Part shown: positions 26,324 to 34,418 of the stretch, in pieces
How positions within the stretch are numbered: the stretch's first letter is position 1
Layout of the letters: each line of letters begins with the position of its first letter
Origin: Achromobacter sp. Bel
GTDB lineage: Bacteria > Pseudomonadota > Gammaproteobacteria > Burkholderiales > Burkholderiaceae_B
DNA length: 49,020 nt
Direction: 5' to 3'
NCBI RefSeq assembly: GCF_012928505.1
Contig: NZ_JABBJN010000043.1
Span: 1 to 49,020 of the forward strand
Notes under the pieces: model-generated
The model's input: only the letters and a program-made list of their open reading frames with translations
The model's database searches: none
Told to the model about the DNA's origin: nothing
Position numbers and translations under genes: made by a program

Positions 26324-27223
26324 GTGACTTTGTACGACGTTCCCGCTCCCGCCAAACTGAACCTGTTCCTGCATGTGGTGGGCCGCCGCGCCGACGGCTA
26401 CCACCTGCTGCAGACGGTCTTCCGTTTCATCGATCTGTGCGACACGCTGCATTTCGAGGTGCGCGCCGACGGCGTCATCAGCCGGGCCTCGGAGCTGCCC
26501 GGCGTCTCCAAAGCCGATGACCTGACCTTGCGTGCGGCCCATGCGCTGCAGCGCGCCACGGGCACGCGCCAGGGCGCGCAGATCGCACTGGAAAAGCGCA
26601 TTCCGCAGGGCGGTGGCCTGGGCGGTGGTTCCAGCGACGCCGCGACCGTGCTGATCGCATTGAACAAGTTGTGGGGCACGGGGCTGACGCGCCGCGAGCT
26701 CATGGCGCTGGCCTTGCCGCTAGGCGCGGATGTGCCCGTGTTTGTTTTCGGGCAATCGGCATTTGCCGAAGGCGTGGGCGAAGACCTGACCGCCGTGGCC
26801 CTGCCCGAGCGCGCGTATCTGGTGGCGCAACCGGACACCAGTGTGCCGACTGCTGGGATATTTTCCGCACCCGATTTGACAAGGGATTCTTCTTACATCA
26901 CAATAGCGGACTTTCTTGCTTCGCCAACTTTTTCCTTCGGGAAAAATGATTTGGAGCCGGTGGTTCACCGCCTTTATCCTGAGGTTCTCAGGGCAACGCG
27001 GTGGCTTAGTGAACAGGGCATACCTGTTCGCATGTCGGGATCAGGCGCATGTTTATTCGCCGAGTTTTCCGAACTGTCCGAAGCCGTTTTGGCAAAAGCA
27101 GAAATATCCGCTATAATGCGCGGCGCTGTTGAAACAAACAACGCAACGCATCCAGGGTTTCGGTTAGTTCAGGCTTGTACTGGTTTAACTGAACATCCAC
27201 TGCGGAATTGGATTGCAAGATAG
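26324..27223 (+). CDS. ispE: 4-diphosphocytidyl-2-C-methyl-D-erythritol kinase
   Basis: A 299-residue GHMP kinase. GTG 26324 gives the conserved start MTLYDVPAPAKLNLFL; no in-frame ATG exists nearby. Catalytic Lys11 and Asp136 (GADVPVF) are present, and the ATP loop is PQGGGLGGGSSDAA (94-107). It phosphorylates CDP-methylerythritol in the MEP isoprenoid pathway. Codons from ~26860 on are visibly more AT-rich than upstream, and the last ~45 codons contain a complete sigma70 promoter (27089-27117) for the tRNA just behind. The gene ends 1 bp before the tRNA starts. Confidence 0.95.
   Translation: MTLYDVPAPAKLNLFLHVVGRRADGYHLLQTVFRFIDLCDTLHFEVRADGVISRASELPGVSKADDLTLRAAHALQRATGTRQGAQIALEKRIPQGGGLGGGSSDAATVLIALNKLWGTGLTRRELMALALPLGADVPVFVFGQSAFAEGVGEDLTAVALPERAYLVAQPDTSVPTAGIFSAPDLTRDSSYITIADFLASPTFSFGKNDLEPVVHRLYPEVLRATRWLSEQGIPVRMSGSGACLFAEFSELSEAVLAKAEISAIMRGAVETNNATHPGFRLVQACTGLTEHPLRNWIAR
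27089..27117 (+). promoter_or_regulatory. Strong sigma70 promoter for tRNA-Gln, inside the ispE coding region
   Basis: TTGGCA (27089-27094), exactly 17 bp, TATAAT (27112-27117), followed by a GC-only discriminator GCGCGGCGC. This is the best promoter in the window. Predicted start near 27124, ~100 bp before the tRNA 5' end. GC-rich discriminators are the hallmark of stringently controlled stable-RNA promoters. Confidence 0.85.
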
Positions 27224-27224
27224 T

Positions 27225-27301
27225 TGGGGAGTCGCCAAGCTGGTTAAGGCACCGGATTTTGATTCCGGCATGCGAAGGTTCGAATCCTTCCTCCCCAGCC
27301 A
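27225..27301 (+). tRNA. tRNA-Gln (anticodon TTG)
   Basis: A 77-nt cloverleaf with encoded CCA. Acceptor TGGGGAG pairs with CTCCCCA, discriminator G. The D arm is GCC...GGC, the anticodon stem is CCGGA/TCCGG around loop TTTTGAT (anticodon TTG), and the T arm is GAAGG/CCTTC with loop TTCGAAT. The U1-A72 pair is typical of glutamine tRNA. It is the only tRNA in the window. Confidence 0.97.
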
Positions 27302-27312
27302 ACCGAATACAT

Positions 27313-27369
27313 AAAAAAGCTGTTGAACACGCCTGTAAGACACTGGCCCGGGTTCAGCAGCTTTTTTAT
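27313..27369 (+). terminator. Long-stem terminator after tRNA-Gln
   Basis: A 16-bp stem (arms at 27313-27328 and 27352-27367, one G-U pair) starts with six A and ends in six T, around a ~23-nt loop. The A/T ends make it function on either strand. Confidence 0.85.
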
Positions 27370-27468
27370 TTTCCGGGTCCGCTGGTGTTTCGTATTGCGC
27401 TGTTATTGCGCCGTATTACCCCCGCATCACCTCGTTAGTGTCTTAAAACGACCATCGCATCATCCATC

Positions 27469-28419
27469 ATGGCAAACGATAGCTTCATGATCTTCACGGG
27501 CACGGCCAACACTCGGCTGGCCGTGGACGTAGTCAACCACCTCGATATGTCCCTGGGCAAGATGACCGTCGGTCGCTTCTCGGACGGCGAGGTGATGGTC
27601 GAAATCAACGAGAACGTGCGCGGCAAGGACGTCTTCGTCCTGCAGCCCACCTGTGCCCCTACCAATGACAACCTGATGGAAATCATGGTTATGGTCGATG
27701 CCTTGCGCCGCGCTTCCGCTGGCCGCATCACCGCCGCGATTCCCTATTTCGGCTATGCCCGCCAAGACCGCCGTCCGCGTTCGGCGCGCGTCGCGATCTC
27801 GGCCAAGGTCGTGGCCAACATGCTGCAAGTGGCTGGCGTCGACCGCGTCCTGACGATGGACCTGCACGCCGACCAGATCCAGGGTTTCTTCGATATCCCC
27901 GTGGACAACATCTACGCCGGTCCGATCTTGCTGGGCGACATCTGGCGCCGCAATTTCTCGAACCTGGTCGTGGTGTCCCCGGACATCGGCGGCGTGGTTC
28001 GCGCGCGCGCCCTGGCCAAGCAACTGGAAGCCGACCTGGCCATCATCGACAAGCGCCGTCCGCGCGCCAACGTGTCGGAAGTGATGAACATCATCGGTGA
28101 AGTCGACGGCCGCACCTGCATCATCATGGACGACATGGTCGACACCGCCGGCACGCTGTGCAAGGCGGCCCAGGCCCTGAAAGACCGCGGCGCCGGCGCC
28201 GTTTACGCCTATTGCACGCACCCCGTGCTGTCGGGCGGCGCCATCGACCGCATCGAAGCGTCGGAACTGGACGAACTGGTCGTCACCGACACCATCCCGC
28301 TCTCCGAGCAAGGCCAGGCCAGCGGCAAGATCCGCCAGCTGTCGTGCGCCGCGCTGCTGGGCGAGACCATCCTGCGTATCTCGAACGCGGAATCGGTCAG
28401 CTCGCTGTTTGTCGACTGA
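27469..28419 (+). CDS. prs: Ribose-phosphate pyrophosphokinase (PRPP synthetase)
   Basis: A 316-residue class I enzyme. FSDGE (37-41), the flexible loop [13 protein letters not shown] (96-108), catalytic His133 in [12 protein letters not shown], and the PRPP loop [10 protein letters not shown] (220-229) are all present. It makes PRPP from ribose-5-phosphate and ATP for nucleotide, histidine and tryptophan synthesis. ATG 27469 has no clear Shine-Dalgarno sequence. It lies ~100 bp behind the tRNA terminator, so it needs its own promoter, which I could not place with confidence. Confidence 0.97.
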   Translation: MANDSFMIFTGTANTRLAVDVVNHLDMSLGKMTVGRFSDGEVMVEINENVRGKDVFVLQPTCAPTNDNLMEIMVMVDALRRASAGRITAAIPYFGYARQDRRPRSARVAISAKVVANMLQVAGVDRVLTMDLHADQIQGFFDIPVDNIYAGPILLGDIWRRNFSNLVVVSPDIGGVVRARALAKQLEADLAIIDKRRPRANVSEVMNIIGEVDGRTCIIMDDMVDTAGTLCKAAQALKDRGAGAVYAYCTHPVLSGGAIDRIEASELDELVVTDTIPLSEQGQASGKIRQLSCAALLGETILRISNAESVSSLFVD

Positions 28420-28491
28420 CGCCCAGGCGTCGGTCCGGCAACCGCCCACCTTCGTTTTTGCACCTTGCTGGTCGCGGCAAGGCGCAATCAA

Positions 28492-28516
28492 CACGGCGCG
28501 CATGTTGCGCGCCGTG
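28492..28516. terminator. 10-bp perfect hairpin after prs
   Basis: CACGGCGCGC (28492-28501), loop ATGTT, GCGCGCCGTG (28507-28516). Very stable but without a T run. It precedes a second, terminator-like hairpin, so it may be a 3'-end stabilising or processing structure. Confidence 0.5.
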
Positions 28517-28525
28517 CCGTTAACT

Positions 28526-28555
28526 GGTGAAGCCTCTTCACCTTATTTTGTTTTT
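28526..28555 (+). terminator. Terminator-like hairpin abutting the rplY ribosome site
   Basis: GGTGAAG (28526-28532), loop CCT, CTTCACC (28536-28542), then TTATTTTGTTTTT. This is a textbook intrinsic terminator, but the rplY Shine-Dalgarno GGAG begins right after the T tract (28556). It could end prs transcripts, or act as an attenuator in an rplY leader. Confidence 0.7.
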
Positions 28556-28565
28556 GGAGTTTTCC

Positions 28566-29174
28566 ATGAAATTTATCGCCACTGCGCGTAGCGTCCAGGG
28601 TTCGAGTGCGAGCCGCCGCCTGCGCCGCGCGGGCCGCGTTCCCGCCATTGTCTATGGTGGTACGGCTGCCCCCCTGAATATCGAACTCGACCACAACGAG
28701 ATCTACCACGCCCTGCGTAAGGAAGAATTCCACGCATCGATCCTGCAAATGCAGCTCGAAGGCGCCAAGGATGAGCAAGTTCTGCTGCGTTCGGTTCAAT
28801 GGCACGCCTACAAGCCGCAAGTCCTGCACGTGGACTTCCAGCGCGTCGACGCCAACCAAGCCCTGCGTACCAAGGTGCCGCTGCACTTCGTGAACGCTGA
28901 AATCTCGCCGGCCGTGAAGCTGTCGGGCGCCATCATCAGCCACGTGACGACCGAACTGGAAATCACCTGCCTGCCGAAGGCTCTGCCCCAGTTCATCGAA
29001 GTCGACCTGACCAACATCCTGGCTGGCGCTTCGATCCACCTGGCCGACATCAAGCTGCCCATGGGCGTGACGTACGTCCCCCACGGCGGTGAAGACAACC
29101 CGCTGCTGGCTGCCGCCATCGTCAAGGGCGGCGCTGCCGCCGACGACGCCGAAGCCGCCGCTCCGGCCGCCTAA
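28566..29174 (+). CDS. rplY: 50S ribosomal protein L25/general stress protein Ctc
   Basis: A 202-residue long form (Ctc/TL5 type). The N-terminal L25 domain (1-92; [17 protein letters not shown] at 18-34) binds 5S rRNA, followed by a C-terminal beta domain (95-185) and an Ala-rich tail. ATG 28566 with GGAG 6 bp upstream gives MKFIATARS. Genes prs-rplY-pth form a conserved block; here rplY is bracketed by a terminator-like hairpin upstream and a strong terminator downstream. Confidence 0.95.
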   Translation: MKFIATARSVQGSSASRRLRRAGRVPAIVYGGTAAPLNIELDHNEIYHALRKEEFHASILQMQLEGAKDEQVLLRSVQWHAYKPQVLHVDFQRVDANQALRTKVPLHFVNAEISPAVKLSGAIISHVTTELEITCLPKALPQFIEVDLTNILAGASIHLADIKLPMGVTYVPHGGEDNPLLAAAIVKGGAAADDAEAAAPAA

Positions 29175-29220
29175 GTTTCGCGGGAAGGCCTTCGGGCTTT
29201 CCTTGCGGCTTATGCCCGAA

Positions 29221-29256
29221 ACCCTGCGTGTGCATTTGCATGCGCAGGGTTTTTTG
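29221..29256 (+). terminator. Terminator after rplY
   Basis: A 13-bp stem with two G-U pairs (29222-29234 with 29237-29249; CCCTGCG pairs with CGCAGGG), a 2-nt central gap, and a run of T from 29250. Confidence 0.88.
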
Positions 29257-29274
29257 GTTTAAACACCCTCCATC

Positions 29275-29871
29275 ATGTCTATTCCCATACGCCTCATCGT
29301 GGGATTGGGTAATCCCGGTCCCGACTACGAAACCACCCGGCACAACGCCGGCTTCTGGCTGGCCGACCACCTGGCGGACGACCTGCGCACTTCTTTTGCG
29401 CTGGAGAAATCTTTTTTCGGCATGGTGGCCAAGTCGCGCCTGGGCGCGGACAACGTCCTGCTGCTCAAACCCATCACCTATATGAACAAATCCGGCCAGG
29501 CGGTCGGCGCGCTGGCCCGCTTCTACAAGCTGGAGCCCGAGCAGGTGCTGGTGCTGCATGACGAACTGGACCTGCTGCCCGGCCAGGTGAAGCTCAAGCA
29601 GGGCGGCGGGCATGCCGGCCATAACGGCCTGAAGGACATCCAGGCCGTGCTGGGCAGCCCCAATTTCTGGCGCCTGCGCATCGGCATCGGCCATCCGCGC
29701 ACGTTGAACCTGGCCCAGCAAGTGGCGGACTTCGTGCTGCACCCGCCGCGCCGCGAGGAACAGAAAGAAATCGAGGCCGTCATCGACCGCTGCCGCGCCG
29801 TCGTGCCGGCGATGCTGGCCGGCGATTTCGCGCTGGCCACCCGCCAATTGCATAGCGGCAACGTCGCCTGA
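29275..29871 (+). CDS. pth: Peptidyl-tRNA hydrolase
   Basis: A 198-residue protein. GLGNPG (10-15) and catalytic His23 in TRHNAGFW mark the family; [10 protein letters not shown] and HDELDLLPG follow, as does [13 protein letters not shown]. It releases tRNA from peptidyl-tRNA dropped off ribosomes. ATG 29275 lacks a good ribosome site and lies ~20 bp after the rplY terminator. The stop overlaps the next start (TGATG), so the CPBP gene is translationally coupled. Confidence 0.96.
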   Translation: MSIPIRLIVGLGNPGPDYETTRHNAGFWLADHLADDLRTSFALEKSFFGMVAKSRLGADNVLLLKPITYMNKSGQAVGALARFYKLEPEQVLVLHDELDLLPGQVKLKQGGGHAGHNGLKDIQAVLGSPNFWRLRIGIGHPRTLNLAQQVADFVLHPPRREEQKEIEAVIDRCRAVVPAMLAGDFALATRQLHSGNVA

Positions 29872-30647
29872 TGTCCGTCAGCCCGCAGTCCCCCTCCGGC
29901 AAGATGCGCTTTCGTGGCGAGGTCGCGGACTTCTGGCGCTTCATCCGCCATCCGCAACCCGTGGCCCGCCTGCGGGGACGCGCCACCGGCGGCAGCCTTG
30001 CTGCCGACTGGTGGCCGGGCATCGGCCCCGGGCGTTTGCTGGCGTGGGCCGGGTTGCTGTGGGCGTTGAACCTGTTCGCGCTGGGGCCGGTGGCCGTGAT
30101 GGCGGCCGGCATGGGCGGCGCGACGCATCGTATCGACCCGACCAACCTGCCATGGCTGACCGCTGTGCTGTGGGCGCCGCTGGTCGAGGAAATGCTGTTT
30201 CGCTACGGCTTGCGCCGGCCCAGGCAGGTGTTGTGGCTGGTGCCGGCCCTGATGCCTGTCGTGCTGTATGGCCCCAAGCTGTGGACAGGCCTGCTGCTGG
30301 CCGCATTCGTGATCCTGGCATGTTGGGGTACGCGTCAGCGCGCCGAGCCGCTGAAGGGCTGGGACACGGCCTGGCGGCGCTATTACCTCAAGCACTTCGG
30401 CCTGGTGTTCCATCTGGTGGCGCTGACCTTTGCCGCCGTGCACCTCACGAACTTCGTCTACAGCAAGACGCCGTACTGGCTGATGCCGCTGCTGGTGCTG
30501 CCGCAGTGGCTGACCGGCCTGGTGCTGGGCTGGATGCGCGTGCGGCGCGGCATCGGCGCGGCCATCCTGCTGCACGCCACCTTCAATGCCGGCCCTATTT
30601 TGATGATCTGGGCCGTCATGCGCTGGGCGCCCACCGCCGCCAGTTAG
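29871..30647 (+). CDS. CPBP-family intramembrane metalloprotease (CAAX protease-like)
   Basis: A 258-residue membrane protein with about six hydrophobic segments. The family motifs are complete: EEMLFR (Glu106-Glu107, Arg111), FAAVH (His191) and HATFN (His235, Asn239). Bacterial CPBP proteins cleave small membrane substrates or process peptides; the substrate here is unknown. The ATG overlaps the pth stop by one base, so expression follows pth. The N-terminal ~50 residues are cytoplasmic and basic. Confidence 0.85.
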   Translation: MSVSPQSPSGKMRFRGEVADFWRFIRHPQPVARLRGRATGGSLAADWWPGIGPGRLLAWAGLLWALNLFALGPVAVMAAGMGGATHRIDPTNLPWLTAVLWAPLVEEMLFRYGLRRPRQVLWLVPALMPVVLYGPKLWTGLLLAAFVILACWGTRQRAEPLKGWDTAWRRYYLKHFGLVFHLVALTFAAVHLTNFVYSKTPYWLMPLLVLPQWLTGLVLGWMRVRRGIGAAILLHATFNAGPILMIWAVMRWAPTAAS

Positions 30648-30743
30648 CGGGGCCGCATCCTCAGGGCTGCGGCAAGTGCCCCAGCCCCTGGCCGGGGTAA
30701 ACTAGAACGTTAACGATCAATACCGTACTTACACAGGATTCCC

Positions 30744-31835
30744 ATGGCTCTGCAATGCGGCATCGTCGGCCTGCCCAACGTTGGCAAATCGACACTCTTC
30801 AATGCTCTGACCCGCGCCGGCATCGCCGCCGAGAACTACCCGTTCTGCACCATCGAACCCAACGTCGGTGTGGTCGAGGTGCCGGATCCGCGTCTGCAGA
30901 AGCTGGCTGAAATCGTCAAGCCCGAACGCATCCTGTCGGCCACCGTCGAATTCGTGGACATCGCGGGCCTGGTCGCCGGCGCGAGCAAGGGCGAAGGCCT
31001 GGGCAACCAGTTCCTGTCGCACATCCGCGAAACCGACGCCATCGTCAACGTCGTGCGCTGCTTCGAAGATCCGAACGTGATCCACGTGGCCGGCAAGATC
31101 GACCCTATTGCCGACATCGAAGTCATCGAGACCGAGCTGGCGCTGGCCGACATGCAAACCGCCGAAAAGGCTTTGCTGCGCCACCAGAAGACCGCGCGCT
31201 CCGGCGACAAGGAATCGCAACGCATCGTGGCCGTGCTGGAAAAGTGCATTGCCCAGCTGAACGAAGCCAAGCCGATCCGCGCGCTGGACCTGACGACGGA
31301 AGAAAAGGCCGACATCGCTCAACTGTGCTTCATTACCGCCAAGCCCGCGATGTACGTGGGCAACGTGGCCGATGACGGCTTCACGAACAACCCGCTGCTG
31401 GACCGCCTGACCGAATTCGCCGCCGCGCGCAGCGCGCCGGTCGTGGCCATCTGCGCCGCCATCGAATCCGAAATCGTGGACCTGGACGACGCCGACCGCC
31501 AAGCCTTCCTGTCCGACATGGGCATGGAAGAGCCGGGCCTGAACCGCCTGATCCGCGCGGCCTTCAAGCTGCTGGGCCTGCAGACCTACTTCACCGCCGG
31601 TGTGAAGGAAGTGCGCGCCTGGACGGTCGCCATCGGCGCCACCGCGCCGCAAGCCGCCGGCGTCATCCACACCGACTTCGAACGCGGCTTTATTCGCGCC
31701 CAGACGATCGCGTACGAAGACTTCATCACCTACAAGGGCGAGCAGGGCGCCAAGGAAGCGGGCAAGATGCGCGCCGAAGGCAAGGAATACATCGTGCAGG
31801 ATGGCGACGTGATGAACTTCTTGTTCAACGTCTGA
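30744..31835 (+). CDS. ychF: Redox-regulated ATPase/GTPase YchF
   Basis: A 363-residue Obg-family NTPase, standard length. G1 is GLPNVGKST (9-17), the G2 region is [13 protein letters not shown]3 is [16 protein letters not shown], and G4-like NVAD replaces NKxD, which explains ATP preference. A coiled coil lies at ~130-200 and a C-terminal TGS domain at ~280-363. AGGA precedes ATG 30744. It binds ribosomes and modulates stress responses and translation. Confidence 0.97.
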   Translation: MALQCGIVGLPNVGKSTLFNALTRAGIAAENYPFCTIEPNVGVVEVPDPRLQKLAEIVKPERILSATVEFVDIAGLVAGASKGEGLGNQFLSHIRETDAIVNVVRCFEDPNVIHVAGKIDPIADIEVIETELALADMQTAEKALLRHQKTARSGDKESQRIVAVLEKCIAQLNEAKPIRALDLTTEEKADIAQLCFITAKPAMYVGNVADDGFTNNPLLDRLTEFAAARSAPVVAICAAIESEIVDLDDADRQAFLSDMGMEEPGLNRLIRAAFKLLGLQTYFTAGVKEVRAWTVAIGATAPQAAGVIHTDFERGFIRAQTIAYEDFITYKGEQGAKEAGKMRAEGKEYIVQDGDVMNFLFNV

Positions 31836-31919
31836 TCGATGAACACACGACACGCCGGTGTCAGGGGTGTGAACAAAAGCCGTTGAACGGCTCGGTTCGC
31901 CAGCGCTGATACTGTCGCC

Positions 31920-31947
31920 AAGAGGCCGCCCATGGGCGGCCTCTTTT
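31920..31947 (+). terminator. Terminator after ychF (left copy)
   Basis: Perfect 12-bp arms AAGAGGCCGCCC (31920-31931) and GGGCGGCCTCTT (31934-31945) followed by TT. It ends ychF and, on the other strand, the tctC remnant. Confidence 0.85.
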
Positions 31948-31952
31948 ATGGG

Positions 31953-32052
31953 ATCCGTTCGCCTGCGCATATCTCGTCACGCGGATCATCTCCTTGTACT
32001 TCGCGATCTACGCGGCATAGGCCCCCGCCTCCTCCAGACTCATCCGAGACGA
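31953..32052 (-). pseudogene. Remnant of the 3' end of a tctC gene
   Basis: On the minus strand the translation reads RMSLEEAGAYAA, stop, IAKYKEMIRVTRYAQA, where the intact TctC at 37774 ends RMSLEEAAAAYATEIAKYKEMIRVTGYVQAG. The remnant has lost one codon in frame, has an internal TAG in place of the Glu codon, and lost the original stop. Only ~33 codons survive; beyond 32052 the sequence is unrelated. It shows that tctC-type sequence once extended or was copied here. Confidence 0.85.
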
Positions 32053-32261
32053 TTGCCTGCGGCGTTTGTGTCGCATCGATGAACCAGGCCCCGGCCTGGG
32101 CATCACGCTCAGCCGCGAGTTCTTTATTAATAGTATGTTATAACATTCGATTAATAAAAAGGCGGTCGGCCTCCTGTGGGGAGCGAATCGGCCGCTCGAT
32201 GTGTCGGGATAGGCATCCAGGGGGATTGCCGCGCATATCGGCACATCCATTGGAGAGGTTC
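32053..32261 (+). other. Leader region of the TonB-receptor operon
   Basis: About 210 bp between the tctC remnant and the receptor start (the whole non-coding interval from ychF is 426 bp). It holds a 7-bp hairpin (CCAGGCC/GGCCTGG, 32084-32099), an AT-rich block with the large palindrome at 32123-32158, and a GGAGAGG ribosome site. I see no gene. Confidence 0.6.
32123..32158. promoter_or_regulatory. 36-bp near-perfect palindrome, candidate operator
   Basis: Outer arms TTTATTAAT (32123-32131) and ATTAATAAA (32150-32158), inner perfect palindrome ATGTTATAACAT (32135-32146), all sharing one centre; 16 of 18 position pairs match. It is strikingly AT-rich in a GC-rich chromosome and lies ~105 bp before the TonB receptor. 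The inner core recalls Zur half-sites (ATGTTATA/TATAACAT) but with overlapping spacing. It is not a good Fur box. Confidence 0.7.
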
Positions 32262-34418
32262 ATGCGCCCCTATCTTCCTGGCTTGGCGGTCGCGAGCGAA
32301 CGCCGGCCACTGTCCTGCCTTGCCGCCCTGCCACTGATCTTTGCACCTTTTGCCGGTTCGGCCGCCGAAGCCACGGACGAAGCGGCTCAGAACCTCGAGA
32401 CAATCACGGTGATCGGCACGCGTGAGCGACCCTATCGTGCGTTTGTCGCGCCCACCGCCAACAAGAGCGACACCCTGGTGAAGGAGACGCCGTTCTCCAT
32501 CCAGACCGTGACGAGCGAGTTGATCGAAGACCGTGGCGTCACCACGCTGGGCGGCGCGATCAGCACGGTGCCGGGCGTGACCAGCCAAGTCGGCTGGGGC
32601 GGAAGCAACGATCGCTTTCGCCTGCGCGGCTTCGCCACGACAAGCAACCTGAAGAATGGCTTTCGCCGCAGCGTTTTCGCACCGGTCGACGAGTTGGTGA
32701 ATATTCAGCAGATCGAGGTATTGAAGGGGCCGGCGTCGGCGCTCTACGGTCGTTTCGAACCGGGTGGCGTGGTCAATATCGTCACCAAGAAGCCGCTGGA
32801 CAAGGCGCAGACCGACATCGAGGTGACAGCGGGCCGCTATGACTTCTACCGCATCACGGCCGATAGCACGGGTCCGCTGGGTGACCAACTAGGTTATCGC
32901 CTGACCGGTTCGGTGCAGAGCAACCACGGCTTCCGAGATTTCGCGGACAACGACACGCAGTTCATTTCGCCCGTATTTCAGTGGACTCCCTCCAGCCGCA
33001 CCCGCGTCACCGCTGAATTCGAATTCGGTAAAAAGAAAGCCGCGTTCGACCGCGGCTTCGGCAACAGTCCACGGTTCCTGCAAGTGCCTATCCACAACAA
33101 CTACGGCGAACGGAACGCCCGTTTGGAAAACAACAGCGCGCTGGCCAGCCTGGTGCTGGACCATAAGCTGGAAAACGGTTGGGACCTGCACGCCGGCCTG
33201 CAGGGCTCGCGGGCGCGGTCCGATGCGCTCTGGTACGCCTACGGCTTTCCGCCAGTGAGCGGCGAGGATTCTGCCGACCCGATCGTCAATCGGCGTAAAC
33301 AGCGCAGCATCGACGAACAGAAGGACATGTCCGCACTGGCGGAAGCGTCGCGGCGCTTCACCACGGGAGGCATCAGGCACCGCGTCTTGGTGGGCACGGA
33401 CTACAACTATGAAGACTGGGACTTCACGGCGGACGCCTATCTGAACGATTTCGGGTTTCCCGTCAATCTTCCCATCAGCCTGCGTCATCCGGTGCATGCT
33501 GTGCAAACCGGCCCGATGCAGCACTACGATTCGTCGCGCTATACGAGCCACAATTTCGGTATTTACGCGCAGGATGAATTGGAGCTGGGCACGCAGTGGC
33601 GGCTCCTGATGGGGTTGCGCTATGACCGCGCGCGCACCAAGGGTCGCGCAGAGTATCTCGTGGCGGACGGTCCTTTGACGCGCACGGACGACGCCTATTC
33701 GCCGCGCATCGGATTGACATGGACGCCCGTCGAGCAAGTGTCAATCTATGGCAGCTGGTCGAAGTCCTTCCTGACCGAGCCGGGCGGCGGCATGCTACGA
33801 AGCGGAGGCCTGCCTGAACCTTCGCGCGGCGAACAATTCGAGGTAGGCGCCAAGTTCAGCCTGTTGGATGGCCGCCTGGAACCCACGATCGCGCTATTCG
33901 ACATCCGCCGCACCAATGGGGTGGTGAGCGACCCGGATGATTTCAATTACGTGATTCAGGTCGGGGAACAACGTAGCCGCGGCTGGGAGCTCGACATCCC
34001 GTACACGATCACGCCCCAGTGGCGCCTGCTTGCCTCCTATACCCATCTGACCGCTGAAATCACCGAAGACAGCGACGCGTCTCTAGTGGGTAACCGGGTC
34101 GCCAACGCGCCACGGCGCTCGGCGAGTCTGTGGACCACCTACGATCTTAGCGGCTGGGCGCAGGGGCTGCGCCTCGGCCTGGGCGCGACGTACGTCGGTG
34201 CGCGCCAGGCGAACACGGGTAATACATTCGACCTGCCGGCCTACACCCGATGGGACGCCAATGCGATCTATCGCTTTGGGCCGGGCGAGCGCTACAAGCT
34301 CCAGCTGACCTTGCAGAACCTGACCAATAAACGCTATTACGAATCGGGGGGGGCTTACGTTCCGACCTTTGCCGGTGCGCCACGCACGGTCATGGTTTCG
34401 TTCGGGATCCGGATCTGA
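32262..34418 (+). CDS. TonB-dependent siderophore receptor
   Basis: A 718-residue outer-membrane receptor. ATG 32262 has GGAGAGG upstream. A signal peptide ends near AGSAA (~34). TonB-box-like ETITVIG lies at ~46-52, a plug domain at ~60-165 (VTTLGGAISTVPGV, IEVLKGPASALYGRFEPGGVVNIVTKKP) and a 22-strand barrel to the end, including the YGSWSKSF and LQLTLQNLTNKRYY blocks. The spacing and plug sequence are of the FhuE/FoxA hydroxamate-siderophore class. The stop overlaps the ABC ATPase start (TGATG). Base composition is visibly less GC-rich than the flanks. The ligand is unknown. Confidence 0.92.
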   Translation: MRPYLPGLAVASERRPLSCLAALPLIFAPFAGSAAEATDEAAQNLETITVIGTRERPYRAFVAPTANKSDTLVKETPFSIQTVTSELIEDRGVTTLGGAISTVPGVTSQVGWGGSNDRFRLRGFATTSNLKNGFRRSVFAPVDELVNIQQIEVLKGPASALYGRFEPGGVVNIVTKKPLDKAQTDIEVTAGRYDFYRITADSTGPLGDQLGYRLTGSVQSNHGFRDFADNDTQFISPVFQWTPSSRTRVTAEFEFGKKKAAFDRGFGNSPRFLQVPIHNNYGERNARLENNSALASLVLDHKLENGWDLHAGLQGSRARSDALWYAYGFPPVSGEDSADPIVNRRKQRSIDEQKDMSALAEASRRFTTGGIRHRVLVGTDYNYEDWDFTADAYLNDFGFPVNLPISLRHPVHAVQTGPMQHYDSSRYTSHNFGIYAQDELELGTQWRLLMGLRYDRARTKGRAEYLVADGPLTRTDDAYSPRIGLTWTPVEQVSIYGSWSKSFLTEPGGGMLRSGGLPEPSRGEQFEVGAKFSLLDGRLEPTIALFDIRRTNGVVSDPDDFNYVIQVGEQRSRGWELDIPYTITPQWRLLASYTHLTAEITEDSDASLVGNRVANAPRRSASLWTTYDLSGWAQGLRLGLGATYVGARQANTGNTFDLPAYTRWDANAIYRFGPGERYKLQLTLQNLTNKRYYESGGAYVPTFAGAPRTVMVSFGIRI

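Larger units (their letters stand above)
31914..32052 (+). repeat. Left direct repeat flanking the siderophore-uptake cassette
   Basis: Aligns, at about 85% by eye, with 37731-37875. Both start GTCGCCAAGAGGCCGCCC, run through the same terminator hairpin, and continue into the 3' end of a tctC gene. Similarity fades after 32052. The unit length here is 139 bp versus 145 bp on the right. Confidence 0.85.

Noticed and set aside
27370..27468. Promoter for prs from TTGCGC and TATTAC-like hexamers
   Set aside because: Spacing between the candidate hexamers is about 14 bp, too short to call.
32123..32158. Assignment of the large palindrome as a Fur or Zur box
   Set aside because: It does not fit the 19-bp Fur consensus, and Zur half-sites overlap by about 5 bp relative to the usual spacing; only a generic operator call is supported.
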